A stretch of 64,000 bases of DNA from Amia ocellicauda (Eukaryota > Chordata > Actinopteri > Amiiformes > Amiidae). The translations under genes were made by a program, and so were the position numbers. Positions 1-12,480 of this stretch are shown here, in pieces. Within the stretch, counting starts at the first letter, position 1. The number at the start of each line of letters is the position of its first letter. Below the pieces are notes generated by a model. That model made no database searches, was not told the DNA's origin, and saw nothing but the letters and a program-made list of their open reading frames with translations. The stretch covers positions 33,258,249 to 33,322,248 of the forward strand of contig NC_089858.1 of assembly GCF_036373705.1 (NCBI RefSeq), given 5' to 3'.

Positions 1-185
1 TCGCTCGACACAACAGGTGAGGTTAAATAAATAACGTCTCACTGTAATATATTTCTACTTCTCGTCCTCTTTAATCCTCTTCCTCTTTTCTGCACCCGAC
101 GTGAATGCTCTTTTAAAAAAGGCCATCTCTCGCTCCGCCTGGTACCGCTCTCGCATCAGCAGCTACATCACTCCGCTCCATAATA

Positions 186-390
186 TGGCAAGCCAAATGA
201 TCATTAAAAGATATCTCTAAATATTTCAAGATATCTCTAAATCATTTAAAGATATCTTCAAATCATTTAGAGATATCTGCAAATCATTTAGATATATCCT
301 TAAAAAGCACCTAATTTAGATATGTCTAAATGGATTGCAGATATCTCTAAATGATATAGTGATATCTCTAAATGATAATTTGCCTTGCCA
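186..390. mobile_element. Short non-autonomous palindromic element (GATATC family)
   Basis: The two ends are inverted copies of each other, beginning TGGCAAG and ending CTTGCCA, and a TA dinucleotide stands outside both ends, as expected for Tc1/mariner-type insertion. The interior is made of degenerate palindromic units built on GATATCT and AAATCATTT. Two longer relatives lie at 13442-13686 and 56260-56455. No coding capacity is seen. Confidence 0.6.
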
Positions 391-3300
391 TAGGCACTTT
401 TTTATGTTTTTGTAAAAAAATATTATTTATGTCATATGTTAGGGGCCCCTTGATATTCTGGGGCCCTAGGCAACCACCTAGGCTACCTGTACGTCGGGCT
501 GGCCCTGCACTGACTGACCGGCACACTGACACACTGACTCACTCACAGCCTCTCTGACTGAGCTGCAGTGAGGTGTTGTCACTGATCGGTTGGGAGTTTT
601 AGCCAAGGAAAGAGGATGTGGTTTTAATGCCAGTAAACAAACTACCCCAAGTCAAGAAAAACAAACAGATAAAAAAATAGCTCAAATAAAAATACGCAGT
701 AAATCATTCTAGTGTGTTTATATGAGTGTGTCTGAGTGTGTGAGTGTGTGAGAGTGTGTGATAGAGTGCAGCACTGGGTTGCAGAACAAACAGGGCTCTT
801 TGAATTGATCTCGCTGCTCTATTTGTGGGGCATTTTAAATCAGAGGTAAAGCACAGTCTGGTACAATTCATTACCGGCGGGGAGAGAAAGAAGCTCGTCC
901 CAGACCTATTTGTAATATAATGTGTATCCTCTGTACTGCCCTGGAGCTCACAGCACAGCAATAAATAAATGCATACATACATATACAAACACAAATCACA
1001 GCCTGCTGTAATGTGTTGGGGCTGGCCTTGACACCTGTGTTGTCCTCAGTGTCCACAGAGCCCTGCACTCTCTCTCCTCACTTCACTGCAGCCATTAGCA
1101 CACTGCTAGTGCTGAGAGAGAGAGAGACAAACTGATAGACAGAGACATGCCACAGATATGGTTCGAAAGAGAGAGAGGAAAATGGACAGAGTGAGAAAAT
1201 GAGAGAGGGAGGGAGAGAGAGAGAGAGCGAGAGAGAGAGGGAGAGAGAGAATGGTCAAAAGCCTAATAAATAAATAAACTGAGCTGGGGTGGAGGTGCTG
1301 TTCGCTGCTCAAGCCCGGCTTTCTCTCATCGTGTGGAAGATGGATGCGAATCTCAGAGCAGCTCCTGCAGATCCTGACGGGCAGTAATGAGTAATGAGGG
1401 CGAGGGGCCGGCTGTGGCTGGCAGGGCCCAGAACTCTCTGTCATCTTTGTCCTTTTTCTTTCCTTGGACCATTATTATTTGTGTGTCTACACACGCATGT
1501 GGGCCGTGCTCCTCTCCTGCCTCGGGAAAATTATGAAACATCGATAACCAGGCAGATGTCACTGTTAAACAGGCATAACTGGTGCTGTACATCCTGTTCT
1601 CACAGCTGTGCCAAGTGCTGATCTACTGCCCTGACCCAGCTCCCAGAATCCCCGTCTCTCCTCCAGGCGTGACGTAGCAGTCCAGGGACTGCCTGTCATA
1701 TATCATAGCAGTCAGATATCTCGGGGTAGAGATACAGGACAGCTGTCGACACTCACAGCTTCTCACCTGCACTGGTGTCTTTCTGCGATGTGAATTAATT
1801 GATAGTCACTTAATCACCAATTACAGGAATGCCATAGGTCAACATTGAGGAGCTCCCCTCCATACGCAACACAACAATACCCGGCACTGTGCTGCGCTCT
1901 GCCCTACACTACATTACCATACGATACAGTGCAATATTCTAGTTTAATGAAAAGCTAAATCAGCCACTAATGTTAAAGAGTCCCAGTGTTGTATTGCGCT
2001 GCATAGAAGGAGCTCCCTGCCTTATTCACTGACAGCACAGGCTCAGACAAACTATTAAAGATATTCTGGATGCATAAAGATTTAATTGAATGTGTCTGTA
2101 TATTAATATACTTCACCCCCAATGTTTTGGGAAACTGAAATTATGTTTAATTATGAGTCCAACAAGGGTGTACACACACACACACACACAAACATATTTA
2201 GATACACACGCATACAAAGGCACACAATCCAGGAAAGAATAGGAAGCCAGTTCCATAGAAATCAGGGATAGAGTACTGAGCTCATGGACTCATGACAACA
2301 GTGGCTGCAGAGAGAGAGAGCGAATGAGAGAGACAGAGAGATAGAGTGAAGGAGAGGTAGAGAGAGAGAAAAGGAGAAAGAGAGGGAGAGGTAGAGAGAG
2401 AGCCATAATACATTTTAATTTCCTATTGCAGTCTGAGCTCTCAGTTAATTAGTCAATTAGATCATTTAACTAACGATACAACTGTCTGTGTCCCTCACAC
2501 ACCTGTGCCAGGGCATGGGCCACCAGCAACCCGTGAAGCCGTGCCCTCAGTGGGGCAACGAAGGTGGCTGCGATGGCATTGTGCATTGTGACTGCAGCGT
2601 CTCTCTCTGGGCCCCGGGACCCTCTTTTCTGGCTTGCAGAGTGTCACAAAGCCGCTGTGGAAAAATCCACCATCTCCCCCAGCTCTGCAGCAGGCAGCTT
2701 GAGTACAGGAAATCAAATTGTAATTATGTTTCCCCCCCCGTTTGTAATTAAAACAGCCTCCTAGCTTTTCGATGATGAATGCCTTTGGGGCCGGCTTGTC
2801 AAACAGCGCTCAGGAAAATTGATATAATAATAACAATAACAATAAATATTACAGGAAACACAATAATAAATACACCTAAGCCATAAGCATAAGGGTGTGC
2901 AGTGGGCTCAGTACGCTGGGAGTAAATTATTCAATCGTTTTCAATCCATCTATCAACACTTTCTCACTTTCTCAACGTATCTACACTCTCTCTCACACAC
3001 ACACACAATATAATGAAGTAAAGGCAGAACCAAAGAACAAACTGAAAAATGAAATCTGAGAAAATACTTTGGAATCCGTAAAGCATTTTAAAGACGGGGG
3101 GGGAGACCATCTGTGGGTGATTCAGCAGAGGGGTGTCCCTTCTGTTGTGCTGTACCGTAGAGCTGCCCCCCCACCCCCCACCCCACTCCCCACTCTCACA
3201 TAGGACTAACAAGCTTCTCTAGGGAACCCACGCACCCCACCCCTCGCTCTCTGCATCTCTTCCTCTCCGTCACTCAGTCTGTTGTTCTCTTCTTCTCCCT

Positions 3301-3600
3301 CTTCCCTCTTCCCTCCGCTTCCCACCCTCTCCCTCTCCCTCCCTCACTCTTCACCTCTGTCTCCCTCTCCTCTCCCTGGAGACTCCCTGCAGCTCCTACC
3401 AGTCTGGAGGACCGATCAGCGCCCGTCTGTTCTCTCTCAGTTTGTATGAAGATGCTTCTTCAGACTGGTCCCCATGTCCACCCACTCCCTCAGTCATACA
3501 CACTCAAACACACTAACACACTCACAAAGATACCCCCCCCCCGACCCCCCATCCGAGAAGCAATAGAATCACAGGAACACAACCATTAAATTCTCTGCAT
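391..3600. other. Intergenic DNA, no gene recognised
   Basis: No convincing exon is seen. The stretch holds GA-rich low-complexity tracts at 1106-1252 and 2311-2400, a short CA run near 2170-2190, and CT-rich DNA at 3240-3380. Two unique, non-repetitive blocks (about 1500-1620 and 2640-2830) contain TAATTA-like AT-rich motifs and could be conserved regulatory DNA of the neighbouring receptor gene, but this is only a guess from their appearance. Confidence 0.4.
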
Positions 3601-3606
3601 TTTATT
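3601..3606 (-). terminator. Candidate polyadenylation signal of the ADRA2B-like gene
   Basis: TTTATT on the plus strand reads AATAAA on the minus strand, about 570 bases beyond the receptor stop codon. It is a plausible end of the 3' untranslated region. Another TTTATT near 3904 is closer to the stop codon, so the choice is uncertain. Confidence 0.35.
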
Positions 3607-4173
3607 TCTGTTGTTGTTGTCCCTTACACTGCCAGTACACACAGCACTTACACAGCCAGTACACACACAGCACTCATCTCAGTGGTATGTCTGGGTGCTT
3701 TTGTGGAGTGATATATTCTAATCCATGTCTTACTGGTAATAAAACCCAGCACCAGTCCCAGCCCCAGTCCCTACACACATGGCTGGCACCGCGAGGGTTA
3801 ATCCAAAAGGTTCTTTCCAGTTTCCCCAAAGACGTGCACATCCAGGACCTACTCCACATGGCAGAGTTTCACACAGAGTCAGGGAATTCCCTTCTTCCCT
3901 TTGATTTATTTTCTTTCTTTTTCGCAAAGTGCAGTTAATTTGAAAAGAAGCTTCAAAAGCCGTCGATCGCACACACTCCACAGCCAAGCAGACGCAGCTG
4001 TTTTCTGGTTTTTCTTTTTTGTACTTTTTAAATGGATTGTTTCTTGTTTTTTAAGTAAAAGAAGCGGGGCAAGTTCAAGTGCCTCAGTTGGGTTGGCTGG
4101 GGAGGGGGATGCACACATGCTGCCAGGTGGGTCTGTACAAGCTGGTTGGGGCGCCTCTCTGGCCCGACACGCC

Positions 4174-6246
4174 TTAGAAGAAGGTGCCCTTGGTGCCCCT
4201 CTTGCACAGGATCTTCTTGAAGGCCTGGCGGAAGTCCTTGTTGAAGACGGTGTAGATGACGGGGTTCAGGGAGCTGTTGCAGTAGCCGATCCAGAAGAAG
4301 AACTTGAAGAGGGACTCGGGGAGGCTGCAGGCACAGGGGCACACGGCCTGCAGGGAGTAGGAGAAGAAGAAGGGGAACCAGCAGAGCACGAACACCCCGA
4401 TGACCACGGCCAGCACGAAGGTGAAGCGCTTCTCGCGGTTCAGGGTGGCGCCGCGCCGCACGGTGACCGAGGTCCCGGCCCCGCCTGCCCGCCTGCTCCT
4501 CCACTGCACATCCGTCCGCACCGCTCCCCCGCCCCCTGCTCCGCCAGCCCCGTCCTTATGGGTACTGCACCTGCCCTCATCCCCTGCTCCCTCCCCTGCC
4601 CCTTCTCCCGCCGCGCCCACCGTGTCCACAGCAGCGGTGGGGCTGGGGCTGGGCGTGGGGGAGAGGGAGGGATCTGGGGTGCTGTTGAGTTCACTATCGG
4701 GGGATTTTGCTCCTGTGCTCCCTCTACCCTTCCCCATTCGCTTCCCAGTCTGGACCCTCCCCTGTGCTGCTACCCCTGTCCTACCCCCATCTCCCTCTGA
4801 CTGCCCCTCTCCTTCTCTCCCTCTCTCTCCCTCCCCCTCACTCTCTGTTCTCTCCCCCTCCCCCTCTCTCTGTAAGCTTGGACTGCACTCCTCTTGCAGC
4901 TCTCGGTCTGCCTCTGTCCTGTGAGTCTGTCTCTCAGACGCCCCCCCCAGACTCCTGGTGTCTTCAGCGTGAAGGCTGGCCTCCTCCCCATCTCCCACCT
5001 CCTCTCTTTCTCTCTTGTCTCCCTCTTCCCCCACCGCACTGCCGCTGTTCCTGCCCTGAGGCCGCTGAGATGAGGAGAGGGAGAGGCAGAGCGAGGAGAG
5101 AGAGGGTGAGGGGGTGAGGCAGCCAGAGGTGGAGACAGAAGGGAGGCGGATGGGGGGGGGGACGGCAGTGGTGGCGGAGGGGTCGGGGAGGGGCAGGGGC
5201 TGTGGTAGTGGCGGGGCGGGGGCAGGGGGGTGTCCGTTGGCATGGAGGGCAGTGGCCGGAGCGTCACCGGCTGAGACCGCAACCGGGTTCCCCTTTCCTC
5301 CTGCCCCTGCCGCCCCCTCCCTGCTCCTCTGGCTGCTGCGGGTGGGGCGGCGGGTGCGCTGCTTGGCGATCTGGTAGATGCGCAGGTAGACGAGGATCAT
5401 GATGAGGCAGGGGGCGAAGAAGGAGGCCACGGAGGAGGACAAGATGTACCAGCGCTCGTCGTTTAACTGGCACTGCGGCCGCTCCGACCCGCCCTCTCCT
5501 CCTTCCCCGCCGCCTCCCTGCTTCTTGTTCATGGAGAGCAGGGGCGGGAAGGAGATGACAGCGGCCACGAGCCACACAGCCAAGATGGCGGCCTTGATGC
5601 GGCGGGGCGTGCGGGCGGCGCTGTAGCTCACGGCCCGCGACACTGACCAGTACCGGTCCAGGCTGATGGCACAGAGGTGGACGATGGAGGAGGTGCAGAA
5701 CAGGACGTCCAGAGCCAGGAAGATCTCACACCAGGCGGCCCGGAAGTACCAGTAGCCCATGAGCTCGTTGGCCAGGGAGAAAGGGATGATCAAGGTGGCC
5801 ACCAGGATGTCCGCCGCCGCCAGCGACACCAGGAAGAGGTTCTGCGGGGCCCGGAGCGCTCGGCTGGTCAGCACGGCTGCAATCACCAGTGCGTTGCCAA
5901 AGATGGTGAAGACGACCATCAAGGAGACGGCCGTGGCGAAGGCGGCGGTTGCCTGGGGGGAATACGGCTGCTCTGCGTCCTGCGAGAGCCAGAGGGCGTC
6001 GCCGCTCTGGTTGCACACAGAGGCTCCTCCCACCGAGGCCTCGCCCCCTCCAGCACCCCCAGTCCCGCCCCCCGTCCTACTGACTCCTCCCCCTGCACCT
6101 GCTGTGACGGCTGCTGTGCTGCTGACTCCTCCCCCTGGTGGGAAACTCATGCCATGCCTACTCACACCAATCACTGCCAGGCTGATGTTGGCGGTCACAC
6201 CTCCTGAGCAGTGGAGGGACAGGCAGGATGACTCCAGAGAGGACAT
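4174..6246 (-). CDS. ADRA2B: Alpha-2 adrenergic receptor, ADRA2B-like
   Basis: A single-exon, 690-residue, seven-transmembrane receptor of the plasma membrane. The family binds adrenaline and noradrenaline and signals through Gi/o. Visible family features are the amine-binding Asp180 in TM3, Cys173 and Cys259 for the extracellular disulfide, the DRY motif at 197-199, the Ser-containing TM5 (about 270-288), CWFP in TM6 and NPVIY in TM7, followed by a Cys in the short tail that is usually palmitoylated. TM1-TM2 wording ([19 protein letters not shown]) fits the 2B subtype better than 2A or 2C. Two features are unusual. About 94 mostly Gly/Ser/Thr/Ala-rich residues precede TM1, where human 2B has about a dozen, and the third cytoplasmic loop is about 310 residues with Glu/Gly-rich repeats. 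The chosen ATG has A at -3; the only other Met before TM1 is Met33. Predicted N-glycosylation sites lie at Asn20 and Asn79. Proximity to DUSP2 supports the call. Confidence 0.93.
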   Translation of the reverse strand: MSSLESSCLSLHCSGGVTANISLAVIGVSRHGMSFPPGGGVSSTAAVTAGAGGGVSRTGGGTGGAGGGEASVGGASVCNQSGDALWLSQDAEQPYSPQATAAFATAVSLMVVFTIFGNALVIAAVLTSRALRAPQNLFLVSLAAADILVATLIIPFSLANELMGYWYFRAAWCEIFLALDVLFCTSSIVHLCAISLDRYWSVSRAVSYSAARTPRRIKAAILAVWLVAAVISFPPLLSMNKKQGGGGEGGEGGSERPQCQLNDERWYILSSSVASFFAPCLIMILVYLRIYQIAKQRTRRPTRSSQRSREGAAGAGGKGNPVAVSAGDAPATALHANGHPPAPAPPLPQPLPLPDPSATTAVPPPIRLPSVSTSGCLTPSPSLSSLCLSLSSSQRPQGRNSGSAVGEEGDKREREEVGDGEEASLHAEDTRSLGGASERQTHRTEADRELQEECSPSLQREGEGERTESEGEGERGREGEGQSEGDGGRTGVAAQGRVQTGKRMGKGRGSTGAKSPDSELNSTPDPSLSPTPSPSPTAAVDTVGAAGEGAGEGAGDEGRCSTHKDGAGGAGGGGAVRTDVQWRSRRAGGAGTSVTVRRGATLNREKRFTFVLAVVIGVFVLCWFPFFFSYSLQAVCPCACSLPESLFKFFFWIGYCNSSLNPVIYTVFNKDFRQAFKKILCKRGTKGTFF

Positions 6247-6249
6247 GGT

Positions 6250-8060
6250 GAGAGAGAGGGAGAGGAAGGAGAGATAGAGAAGGTGTGTGCTGTACAGTGA
6301 TGGGGTTTAGGGCCCAGCTGAGTGACAGTCCCTGTAGTCACAGAGAGGAGAGAGAGACAGGTCTTTTGCTGGAACTGTGGTGTTGCAGTTGTGGCTGTTG
6401 TCCTATGTGTAGCTGTTGTCCTTGTTGTGGTGGTGGTGATGTAGTGGACTCCAACAGCTCCAATCAAGGCACTTTCGGTTGGCACCTCCACTAGCTGAAA
6501 ACAATGTTTCGTAAAATCATAGAAAGTAGCAACTGCCACAGACGGACGCACAGGAGGCAGACAGACGGACGGTGTGTGCAATGCTGGGTCTCAGAGACGG
6601 CTGGGGGAGGACGGGGTGTCGCTCGGTTTCCAGGCTTCTCTCCGCAAATCCACGCACCGTCTGCTTGCACCACCCTGCCTCACCCCGACTGCCACGGCAG
6701 CTGTGTCTCAGTGTCCCTCTTTCCCTTTTCTTTCTTGTTGCTCTTTCTCTCTCTGATATGGTTTGCGTCTCTCTCGGAATTTATGTATCCATCCTACTCC
6801 ACTCTGGTGTGTTAGACTTCTCCCCCCTTCCCAGTGCGTGGGAACTCGGCTCTCTCTCTCCCGCAGCACCGCTCTCTGCGCCGGGTTATCGATCGGGTAT
6901 TAAGAGTAGCTCCTTCAGTTAGATCAATGACCTATCAATCTCCCCCTCTCGGTTCAAAGAGGTTGTCTTCGGGAATCCGATCAACTCAAACACGGGAAGG
7001 GATCTGATCGGGAGAAGTTTGACACGCGGGGTCGATCTCTCTGTTGCAATCACGGGAGGAGGATGAGAAATGAGCAACACTGTATAGGTCCTGATCTCCA
7101 CACTGCGAGCTTCCAACAATAACAATTACAAATCGTGGTATGTGTGCTCTTGTGCCTGTTTATCGTTTACCTTTAAACAACAGTAATAATAATACCAATG
7201 ATAGAAACTGAGTCTGTATTGACATAGCATGTATAGATTATTAGTTTGCACCCAGTCTTAATTAGTCCGATGTGGATGTTTAAATTAGTGGGAATACTGT
7301 GATCCCCCCACCCCACTCTCTCTCTCGCTGTTTCAGACACTGGCCGGTGGACAGGAGTGGACAGACGGTGTTCAGTCGGACAGGCTCTTCCGAGGGTCAC
7401 CGAAAGCAGGACGTATCCCAGTCGAGTGCATATCATTTAACATGGGTATTATTTAATGTAGACCACAGTTCACAAACGTCTTTAAAAATATATATTATGA
7501 TAATAATCCTTTAGCTTTTAGTATGTTTTTTTTTACAATTCCCCCAGAGGAGAAAGAGACCCGGAATCCCCTGATCGAGGCTAAACGCCAACAAATAGTT
7601 TCACTGTCTCCGACTGTCCTCACGGGAGAATTTATCAAAATTAAAAATTAAAATAGACTCAAATTGCAGATGTTCAACAGATTAAAATCCTCTTATGGAA
7701 AACACTTTCTCCCTCACGGGCACTGGTCACTGTATGTCTCTCTCTCATTCAAACTGCCGCAGAGGCGGTGGGTCCAGTTTGGGGTCCGAGAGAGGGACTG
7801 TCCTGTTCCAAAAGTGACAAAGTTATCCAAACTGTGCCCGGGGTCGGTCTGCAATGCCTCTCTCTATCGGGGTGTAATAAACACCGAGTTAATAAACCAA
7901 GACACGTATGTAATAAATGTCTTCATCGACAGAAGTCCTGTCTCTGGCGATGTCCTCTCTTGGTCTGTCCCTTGCGACTGCGCTGCTCGGTTTCTGTCCG
8001 TCTGTCGCTCTTTTTCTCCTCCGCCCCCTCCTGCTTGGTGCGTCTCTTTTTGTCTCAACA
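6250..8060. other. 5' flank of the receptor gene
   Basis: No exon or repeat is recognised. The DNA is unique, moderately GC-rich near the gene and AT-rich at 7120-7300 and 7430-7650. It probably contains the 5' untranslated region and proximal regulatory DNA of the receptor gene on the minus strand. Confidence 0.4.
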
Positions 8061-8073
8061 TTACAGCTGCGAC

Positions 8074-8125
8074 TTTATAAAGACGACTATCGTCCAACCC
8101 CCCCTCCCCCCGAACTGTGATGTCA
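8074..8125 (-). promoter_or_regulatory. Possible minus-strand promoter: TATA-like box with a CRE-like site
   Basis: On the minus strand a TATAAA sits at 8079-8074, and about 40 bases upstream of it is TGATGTCA (8118-8125), one base from a consensus cAMP-response element. The DNA downstream is GC-rich. It faces the receptor gene, but about 1.8 kb from the start codon is far for a proximal promoter, so this is tentative. Confidence 0.25.
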
Positions 8126-8464
8126 CAAAGCACTAAACGTAAACGGAGCCTCACCGACCGGTCTCCCCTCCCTCTCACTCCCCTCCCATCCCTCTCTCTC
8201 CCCCTCTTCACCCCTGCACACACTCTATCCGGAGAGAGTGGGAGACAGAAGCGAGAGAGAAAGACAGAGATTGAAAGCTTCACAGTTATTTACAAAAACA
8301 CATTTGAGGGGGTGAAGCGAGAAAGAAGGATACAAATGCAGCAGGACAATGTGTATTATAAATATTTAGTTTGGTATAACACGGTTGGTATTTCTTATTT
8401 TGTGACTGAAACAAACAACAACAACAAATACAGCTTCATAGTAACACTTTACGACTGTGTGTGT

Positions 8465-8466
<2 letters not shown>

Positions 8467-8540
<74 letters not shown>
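8467..8540. repeat. (GA)n microsatellite
   Basis: An uninterrupted GA dinucleotide run of about 74 bases. Confidence 0.98.
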
Positions 8541-8542
<2 letters not shown>

Positions 8543-8734
8543 TGACTCAAACGCCGCATTTTCTTCAGTTTAATGTGCGCTCGAGTTCCATGGAGAAGAA
8601 TTCTTCAACAGCGGTCTCTCATACAGCCCTGATATATTATTATTTACTATTATTTGAAATAACGGTCTATTATTATTATTATTATCATCAGCAGTAGTAG
8701 TAGATAATGGCAGTAGCCATACTATTCTAAAGTT

Positions 8735-9010
8735 GAGATCTTGCAATCCACAGAAAATAACAACTTGGATGGGAGACCTCCTGGGAAAACTGAGATTGCT
8801 GCTGGAAGAGTTGTTGGTGAGACCAGTAGAGGGCGCTCACCCTGTGGTCTGTGTGGATCCCAATGTCCCAGTCCAGGGATGGGGTCCCACTGCTGGGGAT
8901 GAGTGCCATCCTTCGGGTGAGACGTAAAACCGAGGTGCTGACTCTCTGTGGTCATTACAAATGTATCGAAAAGAGTAGGTGTATTATCCTTGCCAAATGT
9001 CCTACCATGG
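8735..9010 (+). repeat. 5S rRNA-derived SINE (SINE3-like)
   Basis: The head contains ACTTGGATGGGAGACC, the hallmark of the 5S rRNA internal region, followed by a non-rRNA body with CAGTAGAGGGCGCTCACC and GAGACGTAAAACCGAGG. This matches the general layout of 5S-derived vertebrate SINEs. The copy is diverged and its 3' end is not sharply defined. Confidence 0.7.
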
Positions 9011-9014
9011 ACCT

Positions 9015-10320
9015 AATCTATTAAGGCCTCCATTGACAGGGGGGGGCGTCACTCGATTTTTTTCCAGTGGTGGGATTGTGATTGGTGAGGGGCAGGCAGG
9101 GTCTTCTCTCTTCACTCCTAAAGCACCCTTACAGTCCCCCACGCAGTCTCTCCCAGAGCAGCCCGGGGACACACCGGAGGAGCGCCTCCACTGCCGTCAC
9201 GAACAGAGCATCACCGGAGTCAAGTGCCGAGCCGTGAAAACACTTAACTCGATAATGACGGTGTTTTTGAGGTGTTTATATTAGGCAAACAAACAAACAA
9301 AATCCGTTTAGTTCGTTATTTGTTTATTATTTGAAGGGCATTGCGTGGGTAAAGCAGAGGCACACGCAGCAGGGGGGGGGTCGTGGTTCAACCGTGTTTC
9401 TGCTGTGGCAGCTCTCAATTATATAATTAAAGGCTAAATTGCTTAATTGGCGTTTATTTATATAGCTTGCCCGTCTCTAAACACACTTTCTGGATAAGTG
9501 GACCATTTCATAACACACACGCACACACGCACACACGTCTTAGGTGTATGTATTAGCGATTCTCTGTTATATTGGGATATCTGTGCGCACTTCGTGATTG
9601 GAAACTTTTAACGGTGAATAAAAGGTTATTTTTAATGGGTTTAAATGGGAGCGGTTTGTATGGGCGTCGCTCTCGGTCTTCCTTCTGTTAATCTGGAGGA
9701 TATCATATCAGCTGTGTGTATGTGTATTTGTATAGGAGCTGAACTCATTTAATGAACAAGTACATTAGTGCAATTAAGGCCAAAATTAAGTAATTGTGGG
9801 CTAGCAACACTGACAATATCATGGGCACAGAAAAATAGCATTAACCTTCACCTCACACGGCCTCTTCCTTCTCTTATTAGAGTGAAGAGTGGAGTCACAA
9901 TCAACAGATCCACACCATTAGCAGCCAAACGAGGCTTCACTGGGTGACTAAGCGGTGAGGCACTCCGAGTGTCCGACTGGATGCCACTCGCTTAGGAGCT
10001 TCCATTGCACAACAAGCTATTTCTGTCACCATAAGCACACATCTCTAGTAAAAGGTTTCTCCTCCCTCCAACCATTCACATCTGCGGTGGTCAAATGGAG
10101 AGAGTGCATCTGGTAATCTCGCTCTGAAGAGCGTGGGAGGGGAGCCACTCCACGATGCGGTGCGACATGCCCGACCGCCACTCGCACTTCATCACTCTCT
10201 TCAGTGCTTGATTGTGAGTCAGAAGCCAAGTTCACTGCCCTCACCCACCAAATCCTGCTCATAACATTCACACAGATTTTATCCATCAATGAACTGTCAT
10301 TAGATTTCCAATTTAAGTCC
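9015..10320. other. Intergenic DNA, nothing recognised
   Basis: No gene or clearly classified repeat is seen. There is a short CA-rich run near 9515-9537 and a G-run near 9374-9381. Confidence 0.4.
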
Positions 10321-11170
10321 TTAAAAACATTTGTTCCCTCTGTTTGGAGAAACAGCCTGGGGGTGATTCCACTCCTCAAAATATCTGCCCTTGACCCTGC
10401 CTCGTCACAGAATTACCACCGTCTCCCTTCCTCTAAAAACCCTTGAGTGGGCTGTTAACCATCAGCTCTCTGTCCCCACTCAGTCCTTGACCCTCTGCAA
10501 ATCAGCTTCCACACGGCTTTCTCCAGTGAAACTGCAGCCTCACCACAACCTCTCCTCACAGGCGTACCTCAAGGCTCTGTCCTGGGCCCCCTCCTGTTTT
10601 CTCTCTACACATGCTCTTTGGGCCCCTCGTCACATCCCATGGTTTCTCCTACCATTGCTATGCAGATGACACCCAGACAGATCTTCCCATCTTTCCCCTC
10701 CTCTGACCCCCTCATCCCCTCTTACATCTCTCCCTGTCTGTGCTCTCCTCCTAGATGCACTTGCATCATCTCCAGCTTAACCTTTTAAAATTGGATCTCC
10801 TTTTCTTCCCCTCTCCTCCTCCTCACCTTCTGCTGATCTTTCCATCTCAATCCCCTTGCAATCTCCCACAGTCTCCCCCTCTTCCTCCACTATGAATCTT
10901 GGAGTGACTCTTGACCCGCTCTGTCCTTCTCTCAGCACATCTCCTCTCTGACACTCTTTCCTGCTGATTCTTCCTGAGCAACATACACAGAATCTGTCCA
11001 TTCCTCACCGACTAATACCTTCAGACTCCCATCTCACCTTTCACTCCCTCCACACCACTCTGGTCCTCCTACACTAGAAGACTCGCTGTACCTCCCTTTT
11101 GTACTTTAAAATGCTTCTTAACTAAGTCACCCAGGCTAAGGGCATTTGCTAATAAATAAATATAAACAAA
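10320..11170 (+). mobile_element. Degenerate L2-type LINE, 3' part of the reverse transcriptase
   Basis: Broken reading frames on the plus strand resemble a non-LTR reverse transcriptase. One block reads [17 protein letters not shown] (about 10560-10612), and the catalytic YADD lies at 10659-10670. The copy ends with GGGCATTTGCTAATAAATAAAT near 11140-11161, the usual L2-like tail. Many frameshifts and stops make it inactive. Confidence 0.75.
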
Positions 11171-11199
11171 TATATAAATCACTTTAAATAGCAAGGGTC

Positions 11200-11870
11200 T
11201 CCAGCCCCAGTCAAGACATTTGAAGCATGTGATCAGTACCATGGACAGGGCTGCACTGAAGATTTGCTGCCACCCAGTGGTGTAAAAGAGAATTACAGCT
11301 CAGACAAACCTGCAGCAACCCGACTCTCCTCAGCACAGAAATTAAATGCAGTAATACATGTATTAAGAGCTGAATAATAAAGCTACAGTATTTTAATTAA
11401 ACATCTTTCAGAATAATGCCGTATTACACACAATTAGCCACCACAGCATCTCTGCAGGGACTCGCTCCCAACCGGGCCTGGAGGAATAAACACATTACCA
11501 GTATAATAGAGAAATGACTGTCTCTGCAAGACCAGGGCTGCACTGTCATGTGAAACTACATCTCTTTGAAAGCTTCTCCGTATCCTGGGGTTCCAGTCGC
11601 TGCACCAACAGGTGCATTTAAATGCGGAAATATGTCACTGCACTCAATTTTATAGCTGGTGCTCACACAGCCGGGGATTAAGGTTTCATCTGGACCGACA
11701 CCAAGACTGGAGCGGAGGGGGGGATAAATTAAAAACAACAACCACCATTTCACACATAACCAGTTCAACACCAGCTGGAAAGGTGGCTGAGATTGATACA
11801 AGTTTGGTGGGGGAGGGGAGACTGCAGCCCTGGCACCGCAGAGTCAGGGCTCAGGATTTAGGTTTCTCTC
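11200..11870. other. Intergenic DNA, nothing recognised
   Basis: No gene or classified repeat is seen downstream of remnant E. A fossil of MAM exon 10 was looked for here and not found. Confidence 0.4.
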
Positions 11871-11871
11871 T

Positions 11872-12480
11872 CTCCCCTGGAAGCTCCTGTCCAGCTCCAC
11901 AAACAGCCACACCTCTGCTCTGGCCCACAGTCTGGCACAGGGGCGGGGGTGTGAGATGAGACCATCGCTCACAAAATCTGTGCTTTATTATTGAATATTA
12001 ATTAAGCCCTCCGGTCCAGGTTGTCACAGTCGATGGTGTTGTGTTTAACAGCAGTTGCTTTTGACCTGCCTGTTCGGCTGCAGCTGGGGGCAGCTGGGAA
12101 AGTCCCGGTCGACATCCACTAGGTTAGCAGTTGGAGCGAGCTCAATAAAACGTATTTTAAAAAGAAAAGCCATATATTTGCATACATGGACCCACTTGCC
12201 AGAAGGATCAGAACTAACTGGATGTAACCCAGTGGAGATCAGAGCAGGATGGCGGGGCCCTGCTGCACAGGCCAGTCCAGCTGCTGCCATCGGCCACCAC
12301 TGATCTAAAGCGCACCTGCACCCCCATCCCTTCTTGCCTGGTAACTCTGCTCTTCTAGGCCCTGGATGGTAAGCTGCCGGTCCTGCCACAGCCGGCTGGC
12401 CTTGCCCCCCACCTGCCACAGCCGCTCCGACTCCTGGGGGGGAGAAGCTGTGACGCACAGAGACAGACACTTGCACTTGC
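11872..12480 (-). pseudogene. Remnant E: degraded two-MAM gene (two exon fossils)
   Basis: Two pieces match exons of the intact MAM genes further right. At 12433-12338, perhaps starting as far up as about 12470, the minus strand reads ESERLWQVGGKASRLW and continues to QSYQ; this aligns with exon 6 of copy B (W, GGK, W and Q-Y positions shared). It is followed by a GC dinucleotide (CAG|GCAAG) where a GT donor is expected. At 11933-11877 the minus strand reads LWARAEVWLFVELDRSFQ, matching exon 9 of copy B, but the following donor is GG. Exons 7, 8 and 10 are not found. This is the most diverged member of the family, so the loss is probably old. Confidence 0.6.

Noticed and set aside
4400-5626. 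Plus-strand frames of 75-176 residues opposite the receptor
   Set aside because: They are antisense shadows of the GC-rich ADRA2B-like exon; codon pattern and homology favour the minus strand.
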